A DNA stretch of 35,602 nt, taken from NCBI GenBank assembly GCA_903885195.1, contig CAISHQ010000115.1, forward strand, positions 1 to 35,602, in the 5' to 3' direction. Within the stretch, counting starts at the first letter, position 1. Each line of letters begins with the position of its first letter. Shown piece after piece: positions 15,487 through 24,417 of the stretch. The notes beneath the pieces are model-generated. The model did no database searches, had not been told where the DNA came from, and was given only the letters and a program-made list of their open reading frames with translations. The translations under genes and the position numbers were made by a program. Origin of the DNA: an uncultured Pseudomonadota bacterium. GTDB lineage: Bacteria > Pseudomonadota > Gammaproteobacteria > Steroidobacterales > Steroidobacteraceae.

Positions 15487-16460
15487 GTCCTGACAAGACC
15501 GCGCGGCGCGATCGACTGGCAGCGATCGCGGCTGCAACTGCTGCCATGCTGTTCGCGACCAAAGGCATCTTCGCGAAGCAGCTCTATTCAATGGGCGTGA
15601 GCGTCGAAGCGCTGGTCACCATCCGCGCGACGCTCGCCGTGCCGTTATTCTGGTGGCTCGCGCTGCGCCGCGAACCGATCGCCGTCATCCGCCAGACGCC
15701 ACCCTCGGCCGTACTCGCCGCCGTGATCGCAGGTGCGCTCTGCTACTACGTGGGCGCACTGCTCGATTTCCATGCGCTGACCATGATCGATGCCAGCATC
15801 GAACGTGTGCTGATTTTCAGTTACCCGGCCATGGTGGTGCTGTTCACCTCGGTGCGCGATCGTCAGCGCCCCTCGGCACGGGTACTCGGCGCGGTCGCAC
15901 TCGCCTACCTCGGGATCTTCTTCACGATGGGCGGTTTCGATATGGTCGAGCTGCGCGCCAATCTCGTCGGCGCATTGCTCGTGATCGGCTCCGCGCTGAC
16001 CTACGCGGTGTACTTCATCATCAGCGAGAAATACACGCGGCTGATCGGCAGCGCGCGCTTCACGCTCATCGCCATGACGGCCTCGGCGAGCTGCCTAGTT
16101 GTGCATTTCGCGTTCATCGGCGGAACGGCGCAGTTACCCATGATCAGCGCGCCGGCCTGGGGCCTGCTATTTGTAATCGCTGTGGTGTGCATGTTCTTGC
16201 CCGCCCAGTTGCAGGCCGAGGGCGTCCGTCAGATCGGCGCGCAGCGCGGAGCGGTGATGTCGACGGTGGGGCCACCCACCACCGTGATTCTCGCGTTTTT
16301 CTTGCTCGGTGAGCGCCTCTCAGGCTGGCAGTGGGTGGGCATCGCACTCATCGTGCTCGGCATTCTGGTGCTCGATCTGACGCGCAGTCAGGCGGTGACG
16401 CGCACTCAGGCGGCCAGCCAGGCCGAACCGTCGCCGCCGCGCAGCAAGTCGAACGAATAG
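15483..16460 (+). CDS. EamA-family (drug/metabolite transporter superfamily) permease
   Basis: The 325-residue protein has ten predicted transmembrane helices arranged as two EamA repeats. The first begins AAIAAATAAMLFATKGIFAKQLY and the second GALLVIGSALTYAVYFIISEKYT. The last helix ends GIALIVLGILVLDL, a typical EamA finish, followed by a polar tail. Such permeases usually export amino acids, nucleosides or other metabolites. The GTG start overlaps the previous stop by four bases. Its last 55 bases overlap the end of the convergent GntR-family gene, so both C-termini are encoded in the same DNA. Substrate unknown. Confidence 0.88.
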   Translation: MSPDKTARRDRLAAIAAATAAMLFATKGIFAKQLYSMGVSVEALVTIRATLAVPLFWWLALRREPIAVIRQTPPSAVLAAVIAGALCYYVGALLDFHALTMIDASIERVLIFSYPAMVVLFTSVRDRQRPSARVLGAVALAYLGIFFTMGGFDMVELRANLVGALLVIGSALTYAVYFIISEKYTRLIGSARFTLIAMTASASCLVVHFAFIGGTAQLPMISAPAWGLLFVIAVVCMFLPAQLQAEGVRQIGAQRGAVMSTVGPPTTVILAFFLLGERLSGWQWVGIALIVLGILVLDLTRSQAVTRTQAASQAEPSPPRSKSNE

Positions 16461-17170
16461 GTGAAACGCTCGGCGGGATGATGGGTCTGCGACAACAGCA
16501 GAACCTGCCCTGACGCATCGCGGTAGCGCCGCGTGACGCAGAGAGATGCGCTGTTGACAGGCACACCCAAAGCGCTGGCGCGCTGCGCATCGAACAGATC
16601 TGCCGTCACCTCAACCTCCACCCGCGCCACGCGCGCGCCGAAGCGGGACTCGATGAGTTCGTACACCCGACCCGCCCGACGCCCCATGGCACCGACCACA
16701 CCGGCATAAGCCTCGGGCAGATAGATGTCGCTCCACCCGATGAGCACCCGATCTGCCCTCATGCGACGCAAAGCCGTGACCCGACGCCAAGGCGCACCGC
16801 GCCGGCATTCGAGCCGCCGCGCAAGCTCCGCATCGACGCGTAGCGCCTCATTGCCGATGACTTCCAGACGACTGTCCTCGGCGTAGCGCATCCAGCCGGC
16901 GGGAGAGCCCAGCTTCTGCACGTGCGCACTCGAGGGCTCGCGCGCCGTCACCACCGTGCCGATGCCGCGGTTGCGACTGATCAGCCCGAGCTCGGCGAGG
17001 CAGCGCAGGGCTTCGCGCACCGTATGCCGACTGACACGATACCGGCTCATCAGCTCGAGTTCCCCGGGCAAGGTTGAGCCCACGGCGTACCGGGATTCGC
17101 CGATGGCCTGCTGCAAGGCATCGGCGAGACGCCGGTAGCGAGGCTGCGATCTTGGCGGATTGACCAACAT
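16406..17170 (-). CDS. GntR/HutC-family transcriptional regulator
   Basis: This roughly 254-residue protein has an N-terminal winged helix (about 10-76; RYRRLADALQQAIG, TLPGELELMSRYRVSRHTVREALRCLAELGLI, RNRGIGTVV) and a C-terminal UTRA effector-binding domain (about 95-245), the HutC subfamily layout. It probably binds a pathway intermediate and represses the divergent operon that starts at 17230. Two starts are possible: 17188 and 17170. I prefer 17170 because the helix-turn-helix domain begins soon after and a TAAAAT -10 element (17179-17184) lies eight bases before it, implying a leaderless transcript. One of the two operator palindromes (17169-17180) overlaps this start, a strong sign of autoregulation. 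Confidence 0.88.
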   Translation of the reverse strand: MLVNPPRSQPRYRRLADALQQAIGESRYAVGSTLPGELELMSRYRVSRHTVREALRCLAELGLISRNRGIGTVVTAREPSSAHVQKLGSPAGWMRYAEDSRLEVIGNEALRVDAELARRLECRRGAPWRRVTALRRMRADRVLIGWSDIYLPEAYAGVVGAMGRRAGRVYELIESRFGARVARVEVEVTADLFDAQRASALGVPVNSASLCVTRRYRDASGQVLLLSQTHHPAERFTYSFDLLRGGDGSAWLAA

Positions 17171-17180
17171 GTCCGGACAT
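17169..17180. promoter_or_regulatory. Operator palindrome 1 of the GntR-family regulator
   Basis: A perfect 12-bp palindrome, ATGTCCGGACAT. It overlaps the preferred start codon and the -10 region of the regulator gene, so binding here should block its own transcription. GntR-family proteins bind short palindromes of this kind as dimers. A near-copy lies 31 bp away. Confidence 0.65.
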
Positions 17181-17199
17181 TTTAGCATGCAGGCTCGAA

Positions 17200-17211
17200 A
17201 TGTCCGTACAT
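17200..17211. promoter_or_regulatory. Operator palindrome 2 of the GntR-family regulator
   Basis: ATGTCCGTACAT, matching operator 1 at 11 of 12 positions. The centre-to-centre distance of 31 bp is close to three helical turns, so both dimers would sit on the same DNA face. It lies just upstream of the GGGAG ribosome site (17220-17224) of the MaoC gene and likely covers the operon promoter. On the other strand, its TGTCCG part supplies a CGGACA -35-like hexamer 16 bases from the TAAAAT of the regulator. Confidence 0.65.
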
Positions 17212-17229
17212 TAATTTTCGGGAGTTTCC

Positions 17230-17748
17230 ATGAGCCACGCCCCCGTGCAGACCGGACCGCAGCGCTACCGCGAATCCTTTGGTCGCTACTACGAAGATTT
17301 CACGGTCGGCGACGTTTACGAGCACCGTCCCGGTCGCACGCTCACTGAAACCGACAACACGTGGTTCACGCTGCTCACCATGAACACGCATCCGCTGCAT
17401 TTCGACGCTGAATATGCCAAGCAATCGGAATTCGGCCGCTGCATCGTCGCCTCCCCGCTCACGCTCGCGATTATCGTCGGCATGAGCGTCACCGACGTAA
17501 GCCAGAAAGCCATCGCCAACCTCGGCTGGAAAGAGATCCGCATGACGGCACCGGTGTTCGCGGGCGACACGCTCTATGCCGAGACTGAGGTACTCGGCAA
17601 ACGCGAATCGGCCTCGCGCCCCACCGCGGGACTCGTCACGGTGCGAACGCTGGGCCGCAACCAGCAAGGCACGGTGGTCTGCGATTTCGAGCGCACTATC
17701 CTCGTCGCCAAACGCGGCCACGCCGTCGAAGATCGAGCAGGAGCATGA
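17230..17748 (+). CDS. MaoC-family enoyl-CoA hydratase (mesaconyl-CoA hydratase-like)
   Basis: This 172-residue single hotdog-fold protein starts with the family signature RYYEDFTVGDVYEHRPGRTLTETD, followed by MNTHPLHFDAEYA and, later, VFAGDTLYAETEVLGKRESASRP. It should add water to, or remove it from, an enoyl-CoA. In the classic hydratase-2 motif D-x-N-P-x-H, the Asp position is Asn52 and the Asn position is His54, while His57 is kept; the pattern resembles the mesaconyl-CoA hydratase-like branch. It is the first gene of the long operon facing the GntR regulator. It has a GGGAG ribosome site, and its stop overlaps the start of the following dehydrogenase gene by four bases. Confidence 0.88.
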   Translation: MSHAPVQTGPQRYRESFGRYYEDFTVGDVYEHRPGRTLTETDNTWFTLLTMNTHPLHFDAEYAKQSEFGRCIVASPLTLAIIVGMSVTDVSQKAIANLGWKEIRMTAPVFAGDTLYAETEVLGKRESASRPTAGLVTVRTLGRNQQGTVVCDFERTILVAKRGHAVEDRAGA

Positions 17749-18890
17749 GCATGTCGGCAGACAACGAAATCATCGACAGCATCGAGCGCTGGTGCGAACG
17801 CGAGCTGCGCCCCGTGGCGAAGAAGTTCGACCACGCGGACGAGTACCCCGAGCCGATCGTTGAGCAGATGAAGGAACTCGGTCTGTTCGGAGCGACGATC
17901 GACCCGGAATACGGCGGCCTCGGCCTGAGCGCCGCCACTTACGCACGGCTCGTCATGACCATCGCCTCCGTGTGGATGGCCCCGGTCGGCATCTTCAACT
18001 CCCACCTGATCATGGCGGCCTGCGTGCAGAGGCATGGCACGGCTGAACAGAAGCAGCGCTGGTTGCCCAAGTTTGCGAGCGGCGAAATCCGCGGCGGCAT
18101 CGGCCTCACCGAGCCGAATGCGGGTACGGACCTGCAAAGCATCAGGACCACGGCGCGGCGCGACGGCAACGGCTACGTCATCAACGGTACGAAGACCTGG
18201 ATCACCAACGGCGTGTACGGCAGTTGCTTTGGCGTGCTGGTCAAGACCGACCCGGAGGCGCAACCGCGCCACAAGGGCATGAGCATGTTCCTTTGCGAGA
18301 AGGGCGCAGGTTTCAAGGCCTCGAAGAAAATCCGCAAGCTCGGCTACAAGTCGATCGACAGCGCCGAGCTCGTCTTCGAAGATCATCGGGTCTCCGCCGA
18401 CCAGCTGATCGGCGGCGTCGAGGGCCGCGGATTCCAGCAGGCTGTCGGCGGACTCGAACTCGGACGCATCAACGTCGCCGCACGCGGTGCCGGCATCGCG
18501 GCCGGAGCCCTGCGCGATGCCCTGCGCTACGCGCAGGAACGACAGACCTTCGGCAAGCCCATCGCCCAGCACCAGGCCATTCAGCTGAAACTCGCGGACA
18601 TGGCCACTCGGGTGGAGGCCTCACGCCTGCTGATTGAGCAGGCCGCACGCAAGTACGACACCGGCGAACGTTGTGACCTCGAGTCGAGCATGGCCAAGCT
18701 CTTCGCCTCCGAGGCGGGCGTTGAGAACAGTCTCGAAGCCATGCGGATCTTCGGCGGCTACAGCTATTCGACGGACTTCGACGTCGAGCGCTATTACCGC
18801 GATGCACCGCTGATGTGTATCGGCGAAGGCACCAACGAAATGCAGCGAATCATAATCGCCCGCCAACTCATCGAGAGGAACCCGCTGTGA
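17745..18890 (+). CDS. Acyl-CoA dehydrogenase (FadE/ACAD family)
   Basis: This 381-residue flavoprotein makes 2,3-enoyl-CoA from acyl-CoA and passes electrons to ETF. Features in order are the N-terminal helical domain, GIGLTEPNAGTDLQSI (flavin-binding strand, about 120-135), W-I-T-NG (about 152-156), RQTFGKPIAQHQAIQLKLADM and the C-terminal GEGTNEMQR. Glu361 there is in the position of the catalytic base of medium-chain enzymes. Length is standard. The first ATG overlaps the MaoC stop by four bases; a second Met two codons later is an alternative. It is the only dehydrogenase of the four in this operon with the plain canonical GEGT motif, so it can act alone as a homotetramer. Confidence 0.92.
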   Translation: MSMSADNEIIDSIERWCERELRPVAKKFDHADEYPEPIVEQMKELGLFGATIDPEYGGLGLSAATYARLVMTIASVWMAPVGIFNSHLIMAACVQRHGTAEQKQRWLPKFASGEIRGGIGLTEPNAGTDLQSIRTTARRDGNGYVINGTKTWITNGVYGSCFGVLVKTDPEAQPRHKGMSMFLCEKGAGFKASKKIRKLGYKSIDSAELVFEDHRVSADQLIGGVEGRGFQQAVGGLELGRINVAARGAGIAAGALRDALRYAQERQTFGKPIAQHQAIQLKLADMATRVEASRLLIEQAARKYDTGERCDLESSMAKLFASEAGVENSLEAMRIFGGYSYSTDFDVERYYRDAPLMCIGEGTNEMQRIIIARQLIERNPL

Positions 18891-20101
18891 GCGAGGCTGC
18901 TGCCGTCGCACTCGGTCTGCCGCTGCAGGGCATCCGCATACTCACTTTCGAGGCCTTCGGGGCAGGCCCCTTCGGCTCCATGTATTTGGCCGACCTCGGC
19001 GCAGAGGTCATCAAGATCGAAAATCGAGCACAAGGCGGCGATGCCACGCGCGGCATGGGCCCCTACTTCCTCGGCGAGCACGATTCGCACTTCTTCCAGA
19101 CGTTCAATTTCAACAAGCGCAGCGTGTGCCTCGACCTGAAGACCGCAGAGGGTCAGCAGGCGTTCAAGCGCCTCGTGGCGCGCTCCGATGCCGTCCTCAA
19201 CAACTTGCGCGGTGATCAGCCGGACAAGCTTGGGTTGACCTACGCCGCCTTGCGCGAAAGCAATCCGCGCATCGTCTGCGCACACCTATCCGCCTATGGC
19301 CGGGACAACGAACGACGCGCCTGGCCGGGCTACGACTATCTCATGCAGGCCGAGGCCGGCTTCCTGCATGTGACGGGCGAACCGGGCTCACCACCCGCGC
19401 GAATGGGCCTGTCGATCATCGATTTCATGACTGGCATCACCACCGCACTGGCGCTGGTCTCCTCGCTGCTCGGCTCTGCGCGAACAGGCGTCGGCCGGGA
19501 CGTGGACGTCAGCCTGTTCGACGTCGCGCTGCACCAGTTGTCTTACCCCGGCAGCTGGTATCTGAACGAAAAGCTGGTCACCGGACGCTCGCCGCGCAGC
19601 GCGCACCCCACCGCCACGCCGGTGCAGCTGTTCCGCACGGCCGACGGCTGGATCTTCATCATGTGCATGACCGAAAAGTTCTGGCAGGAACTGATGCGTG
19701 TACTCGGTCAGCCACCACTCGCCAGCGACCCGCGCTTCACCACCATGCCACTGCGACGCGAGCACCGCGACGAACTGACACCGCTGCTCGATGAGATCTT
19801 CAGCGGCGACACCACTGCGCGTTGGCTGCAGCGCCTGCAAGGTGTGCTGCCCGCCGCGCCCGTGAACGATATGGCGCAAGCGCTCGACAACCCCTTCCCG
19901 CTCGCGACGGGCATGGTCCGCCGAACGCCACACCCGCTGCGCGACGACTTTCGCGCGCTCGCGAACCCCATCAAGCTCGATGGACAGCGGCTGCCGTCAC
20001 GCAGTGGGCCTGCACTCGGTGCCGATACCGACGCCGTACTCGCGGAACTCGGCTACGACGCAAACGAGATCGCGCAGCTGCGCGAGCGGGGGATCACATG
20101 A
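18887..20101 (+). CDS. Class III CoA-transferase (CaiB/BaiF family), first of a tandem pair
   Basis: This 404-residue enzyme has the family N-terminus ([33 protein letters not shown]), FNKRSVCLDLKTAEG and the active site AWPGYDYLMQAEAGFL with likely nucleophile Asp150. The GTG start overlaps the previous stop (GTGA) and has GAGAGGA about eight bases upstream; a longer frame inside the previous gene was rejected. It is followed directly by a second CaiB-type gene. Tandem pairs of this family can form heteromeric transferases, as with BbsE/BbsF of benzylsuccinate degradation. Both partners here keep the Asp, so they could equally be separate homodimers. Likely role: CoA activation of the pathway acid at the expense of another acyl-CoA. 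Confidence 0.9.
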   Translation: MSEAAAVALGLPLQGIRILTFEAFGAGPFGSMYLADLGAEVIKIENRAQGGDATRGMGPYFLGEHDSHFFQTFNFNKRSVCLDLKTAEGQQAFKRLVARSDAVLNNLRGDQPDKLGLTYAALRESNPRIVCAHLSAYGRDNERRAWPGYDYLMQAEAGFLHVTGEPGSPPARMGLSIIDFMTGITTALALVSSLLGSARTGVGRDVDVSLFDVALHQLSYPGSWYLNEKLVTGRSPRSAHPTATPVQLFRTADGWIFIMCMTEKFWQELMRVLGQPPLASDPRFTTMPLRREHRDELTPLLDEIFSGDTTARWLQRLQGVLPAAPVNDMAQALDNPFPLATGMVRRTPHPLRDDFRALANPIKLDGQRLPSRSGPALGADTDAVLAELGYDANEIAQLRERGIT

Positions 20102-21225
20102 AGCTCGAGGGCCTGCGCGTCATCGACCTGTCGCAGTTTCTCCCGGGACCGCAGTTGACCTTGATGATGGCCGACCAAGGTGCCGAGGTGATCAAGATCG
20201 AACCCCCGGGCGAGGGCGAACCCGGTCGCCACATCGGCGTGCGCGATGGTGAGCACACCGTGTTCTTCCGCAACACGCAACGTGGCAAGAGGAGCGTCTG
20301 TCTCAATCTCAAGAATCCCGAGGACCGCGAGTCGCTGCTGCGCCTCTGCGACACCGCCGACGTGTTCGTCGAAGCGTTCCGCCCCGGCGTCGTAAAGCGC
20401 CTCGGGGTCGACTACGACACGCTCGCTGCACGAAATCCGCGAATCGTCTATTGCTCGATCTCTGCGTTCGGCCAGACGGGACCCTATCGGGATCTGCCAG
20501 CGCATGATCTGGCCATCGAGTCGCTTGCCGGGGTCGTGAGCCTGAACCTTGGCAACGACGGCGAACCGGTGATGCCGCACGTCCCGGCCGCCGATATGGC
20601 TGCATCGATGCTCGCACTCAGCGGCGTACTGATGGCCCTCTACCGGCGCGAGAAAACCGGACTCGGCGACTACCTCGACATCGCCATGTTCGACTCCATC
20701 CTGGCCTGGACACCCAACATCACGGGTCAGGTGTTTGCGAACAAGCGGCCGCCGATCGTCAAGCACGAACGCAGTCTTGGCGGCTCGGCGTTCTACAACA
20801 TCTATCGAACCCGCGATGGCAAGCACGTCGTGCTTGGTGCGCAGGAGATCAAATTCGTCCGCAACCTGCTGCAGGCGCTTGGCAGGGCCGAGTTCGTCGA
20901 GCTCTGCGAACGCGGACCGGGGCCGCACCAGGCACCCTTGATCGCCTTCCTGCGCGAGACTTTCGCCGCACGCACACGGGCCGAATGGATCGAGTGGTTC
21001 GCTGGCAAGGACGTCAGCTTCGCCCCGGTGCACGACCTGCGCGAGGCCTTTGACGATCCGCAAGCTGAGGCGAGACAGATGCGACTGCTTGATGCGGAGG
21101 GTCGCGAGCATATTGGGATCCCGATCAAGTTTGCCCGCGAACCGGGCGTAGCCAGGCTGACCCTGCCCGCGCTCGGCGAGCATAATGCGGACTACGTCGG
21201 CAGCCCGGGCGCGGCGTCCCACTGA
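20098..21225 (+). CDS. Class III CoA-transferase (CaiB/BaiF family), second of a tandem pair
   Basis: This 375-residue member starts [19 protein letters not shown], then [41 protein letters not shown] and the active-site stretch [15 protein letters not shown] with likely nucleophile Asp137. The ATG overlaps the preceding stop by four bases (ATGA), which settles the start over a much longer frame that begins inside the upstream gene. It is about 30 residues shorter at the N-terminus than its neighbour, and the two sequences differ enough that recent duplication is unlikely. With its partner it should provide CoA transfer for the operon, which contains no recognisable acyl-CoA ligase. Confidence 0.9.
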   Translation: MKLEGLRVIDLSQFLPGPQLTLMMADQGAEVIKIEPPGEGEPGRHIGVRDGEHTVFFRNTQRGKRSVCLNLKNPEDRESLLRLCDTADVFVEAFRPGVVKRLGVDYDTLAARNPRIVYCSISAFGQTGPYRDLPAHDLAIESLAGVVSLNLGNDGEPVMPHVPAADMAASMLALSGVLMALYRREKTGLGDYLDIAMFDSILAWTPNITGQVFANKRPPIVKHERSLGGSAFYNIYRTRDGKHVVLGAQEIKFVRNLLQALGRAEFVELCERGPGPHQAPLIAFLRETFAARTRAEWIEWFAGKDVSFAPVHDLREAFDDPQAEARQMRLLDAEGREHIGIPIKFAREPGVARLTLPALGEHNADYVGSPGAASH

Positions 21226-21283
21226 ACAGAATGGCCCGGCGGCCGACGCCGTTGGTAGCACGCGGCACTTCGAGGAGCACTGC

Positions 21284-22516
21284 ATGGAGTTTCAGTACAG
21301 CGACACCACCCGCGCCTTGCTCAAACGCTTGCTGCGCTTCATGGATCAACACATCTATCTAAACGAGCGGGCGTTCCTGCAGGAGATTGCGGCGAATCGC
21401 GCGCAAGGAAACCCCTGGGTACCGTTGCGTCTGATCGAAGAGCTGAAACTCAAGGCGCAGGCCGAGGGTTTGTGGAACCTGTTTTTGCCGCGCAGCCCAC
21501 GCGCTCCGCAGGGACTCTCGAACCTCGACTACGCACCGCTCTGTGAAGTCATGGGTCGTTCCGTGTTCGCGCCGGAGGTGTTCAACTGCTCCGCACCGGA
21601 CACGGGCAACATGGAAGTGCTCGAACGTTACGCGAGTCCCGCACTCCAGGAGCGCTGGCTCGAGCCGCTGCTACGCGGGGAGATTCGCTCGGCATTTCTC
21701 ATGACCGAGCCCGACGTCGCCTCCTCTGATGCCACGAACATCGCCTGCCGCATCGAGCGCGACGGCGATCACTACGTCATCAACGGCCGAAAGTGGTGGA
21801 GCTCGGGCGCGGGGGATCCGCGCTGCGCGGTCTACATCGTGATGGGTCGCAGCAACCCGGATCATCCCCGACATACGCAGCAGTCCATGATCGTCGTGCC
21901 CGCGAATACGCCGGGCATACGCGTCGAGCGAGCGCTGCCCGTGTTCGGCTATGACGATGCGCCGCATGGCCACATGGAAGTCAGCCTGACCGATGTACGC
22001 GTTCCCGCCGATCATCTGCTGCTCGGTGAAGGTCGCGGCTTCGAAATCGCGCAGGGGCGCCTCGGGCCCGGGCGCATTCACCACTGCATGCGATCGATCG
22101 GCATCGCCGAGCGCGCGTTGGAATTGATGTGCACGCGGCTGGCGACGCGCGTGGCCTTTGGCAAACCAATCGCCACCCAAGGTGTATGGCGGGAACGAAT
22201 CGCCGAGTCGCGACTGCTGATCGAGCAAGCGCGACTGCTGACGCTGAAGACCGCGTGGATGATGGACACGGTCGGAAACAAGGTGGCACGCAACGAGATC
22301 GCCATGATCAAGGTCGTGGCGCCGCAGGTGTCCACGCGCATTCTCGACTGGGCGATTCAGGCGCATGGCGGCGGCGGCGTCAGCGATGACTTCCCGCTCG
22401 CCTACGCGTATGCCGCGCAGCGCACGCTGCGGCTCGCGGACGGACCGGACGAAGTCCATCGCGACGCGATCGCAAAATACGAACTATCCCGGCATCTGCC
22501 GCCGCGCATCGGTTGA
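21284..22516 (+). CDS. Acyl-CoA dehydrogenase, ACAD10/11-like
   Basis: This 410-residue enzyme begins [25 protein letters not shown] and has [16 protein letters not shown] (flavin site), [49 protein letters not shown] and the C-terminal LADGPDEVH. In that last motif an Asp (residue 386) stands where GEGT-type enzymes have the catalytic Glu. This combination is typical of the ACAD10/11 branch, which acts on branched or hydroxylated acyl-CoAs in the animal proteins. The kinase domain fused to animal ACAD10/11 is absent here and no kinase gene is nearby. A GAGGAG site seven bases before the ATG fixes the start. A 58-base gap separates it from the CoA-transferase genes, and its stop touches the sulfatase start. 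Confidence 0.88.
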   Translation: MEFQYSDTTRALLKRLLRFMDQHIYLNERAFLQEIAANRAQGNPWVPLRLIEELKLKAQAEGLWNLFLPRSPRAPQGLSNLDYAPLCEVMGRSVFAPEVFNCSAPDTGNMEVLERYASPALQERWLEPLLRGEIRSAFLMTEPDVASSDATNIACRIERDGDHYVINGRKWWSSGAGDPRCAVYIVMGRSNPDHPRHTQQSMIVVPANTPGIRVERALPVFGYDDAPHGHMEVSLTDVRVPADHLLLGEGRGFEIAQGRLGPGRIHHCMRSIGIAERALELMCTRLATRVAFGKPIATQGVWRERIAESRLLIEQARLLTLKTAWMMDTVGNKVARNEIAMIKVVAPQVSTRILDWAIQAHGGGGVSDDFPLAYAYAAQRTLRLADGPDEVHRDAIAKYELSRHLPPRIG

Positions 22517-24360
22517 TGATGCAAGCCGGCAGACCCGTACGCCCGCAAACCATCGCACCGAGCGGTGGCTGGCGCGCCCGTGCACTACGCGCGGCGAGCG
22601 TCTTCGCAGGAGCACTGCTTGGCTGCACTGCCCTCGCCAGCAATCTCACCCCGGGCGACAGTAATGCGATCGCGCAATCGACGCCGCGCCCACCCAATAT
22701 CGTCTTGATTGTCGCCGACGACTGGGGCTACACCGACGTCGGTGCATTCGGCGGTGAAATCGCCACGCCCACGCTCGATGCATTGGCGGCCAACGGCACT
22801 CGATTCTCAAGTTTTCATGTGTCTGCCGAGTGCTCACCCACTCGGGCCATGCTTCTGACCGGACTCAACAGTCACCTGACCGGCGTCGGTGCCATGCGCG
22901 AGACCGTGCCCACAAGCCATCTCGGCAAACCGGGATACCTCACCGTGCTCAAGCCCGAAGTGATCACGGTGAGTTCACGCCTGCAGCAGTCGGGCTACAG
23001 AACCTACGCGGTCGGCAAGTGGCACGTCGGCAAGGCGACGCACAATCTGCCACCGGCTCGAGGCTTCGACCGCTCGCTTGTGCAGGCCGACAGCGGATCG
23101 GACAACTGGCAGACCGCACAGCGCTATCTCGCCCTGACCGACAAGGTCTACTGGTTCGAGGACGGCCGTGAGGCGCGCATGCCTAAGGAGTTCTACTCCT
23201 CGCAGTTCTATGTCGACAAGGCGATCGACTACCTGCGTCAGGATCAACAGAGCGACAAACCGTTTTTCCTGTACCTTGCCTTTCAGGCCAACCACATTCC
23301 CCTGCAGGCGCCGCGCGAATTCATTGAGCGCTATCGTGGCAGGTACGACGAAGGGTGGTCGACGTTGCGCGAAGCTCGGCATCGTCGCGCCATCGAACTC
23401 GGGTTGATTCCGCCCGAGGCGAAACTCGCGGCTTGGCCGAACCTCGAAAACTGGACGACGCTCGATGACGATCGCCGGGCCTACGATGCACGGCGCATGG
23501 AAGTCTATGCAGGCATGGCCACCGCCATGGACCATCATCTCGGTCGACTCGTCGCGCATCTGCGCCGCAGCGGCGAGTTCGACAATACAGTCTTCGTATT
23601 TTTGTCGGACAACGGCGCCGAAGCCTCCGACCCCTACGAGTTCACCCTCGGTCGCCTCTGGCTGATGACTCAATACACCAACGAACGCGAGCAACTGGGC
23701 GCGAGGGGCGCGTACGCGAGCATCGGGCCCAATTGGGCGAGTGCCGCAGCGGCACCACTTGCGACCCACAAGTTCTACGCAGGCGAAGGTGGGCTGCGCG
23801 TACCGCTCATCATTAGCAATGTCGCCGGAGCCACTGCGGGAACCATTCACCGCGGCTTTGCGCACGTCACCGACATCGCGCCCACGCTGCTCGATCTGGC
23901 CAGCATCACGCCCGCCGAGCGCCTCACCGGTCACAGCCTGCTTCCGGTGCTGCAAGGCGCGGCCGAGCGTCACCGAGCAGTAGACGAGCCACTGGGCTAC
24001 GAACTCGCAGGCAATGCCGCTCTCTTCAAAGGCGATCTCAAACTGGTGCGCAACATGCCGCCGGTGGGCGATGGCCGCTGGCGGCTACACGACATCGCAC
24101 GCGACCCCGGAGAAACCGTGGATCTCAGCGCTGCTCGCCCGGACGAATATCGATCCATGATCGAGGCCTACGCTCGCTTCGAGCGCGACAACGGCGTGTT
24201 GCCGATGCCCGCCGATTACGATCCGCGGCAGCAGGTGACGCGCAACGCGCTGCGTAACGTGATCCTCCCGGCGGCCCTCCCCCCTCTGCTCTTGACGCTC
24301 ACCATTCTTGGCGGGTGGCTCTGGTTCCGCCGTCGGCAACGGCGGATGACGCAAGCGTGA
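22516..24360 (+). CDS. Formylglycine-type sulfatase (arylsulfatase family) with C-terminal membrane anchor
   Basis: The roughly 614-residue protein has an N-terminal signal or anchor (about 22-45) and the sulfatase fold. Two metal aspartates lie in NIVLIVADDWGY, and the signature ECSPTRAMLLTG contains Cys106, which an FGE-type enzyme converts to formylglycine. Other conserved pieces are GKWHVGK, AFQANHIPLQAP and FLSDNGAEAS. A hydrophobic helix at about 580-600 followed by WFRRRQRRMTQA suggests inner-membrane anchoring with the catalytic domain in the periplasm. The frame opens with a TTG at 22513, but the ATG at 22516 shares its A with the TGA of the dehydrogenase gene and is preferred. Its place among acyl-CoA genes suggests removal of sulfate from a substrate before import. 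No maturase gene is visible. Confidence 0.9.
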   Translation: MMQAGRPVRPQTIAPSGGWRARALRAASVFAGALLGCTALASNLTPGDSNAIAQSTPRPPNIVLIVADDWGYTDVGAFGGEIATPTLDALAANGTRFSSFHVSAECSPTRAMLLTGLNSHLTGVGAMRETVPTSHLGKPGYLTVLKPEVITVSSRLQQSGYRTYAVGKWHVGKATHNLPPARGFDRSLVQADSGSDNWQTAQRYLALTDKVYWFEDGREARMPKEFYSSQFYVDKAIDYLRQDQQSDKPFFLYLAFQANHIPLQAPREFIERYRGRYDEGWSTLREARHRRAIELGLIPPEAKLAAWPNLENWTTLDDDRRAYDARRMEVYAGMATAMDHHLGRLVAHLRRSGEFDNTVFVFLSDNGAEASDPYEFTLGRLWLMTQYTNEREQLGARGAYASIGPNWASAAAAPLATHKFYAGEGGLRVPLIISNVAGATAGTIHRGFAHVTDIAPTLLDLASITPAERLTGHSLLPVLQGAAERHRAVDEPLGYELAGNAALFKGDLKLVRNMPPVGDGRWRLHDIARDPGETVDLSAARPDEYRSMIEAYARFERDNGVLPMPADYDPRQQVTRNALRNVILPAALPPLLLTLTILGGWLWFRRRQRRMTQA

Positions 24361-24382
24361 GGCCATGGTGGAAGTAACCAAC

Positions 24383-24411
24383 TTGTTCGTGCCCCGAGGC
24401 ACTCGCATACT
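24383..24411 (+). promoter_or_regulatory. Possible internal promoter for a leaderless transcript
   Basis: In the 57-base gap after the sulfatase gene, TTGTTC (24383-24388) and CATACT (24406-24411) are 17 bases apart, and the ATG at 24418 follows six bases after the -10. Transcription would begin at or next to the ATG. The spacer holds a short inverted repeat, GTGCC-CCGA-GGCAC (24389-24402), that may be an operator. There is no Shine-Dalgarno in this gap, which supports the idea. Confidence 0.45.
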
Positions 24412-24417
24412 GCAGTC

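Noticed and set aside
20053-21285. Open frame of 410 codons on the minus strand opposite the second CoA-transferase
   Set aside because: Antisense to an enzyme with all family motifs and tight operon junctions; composition is typical of a GC-rich shadow frame.
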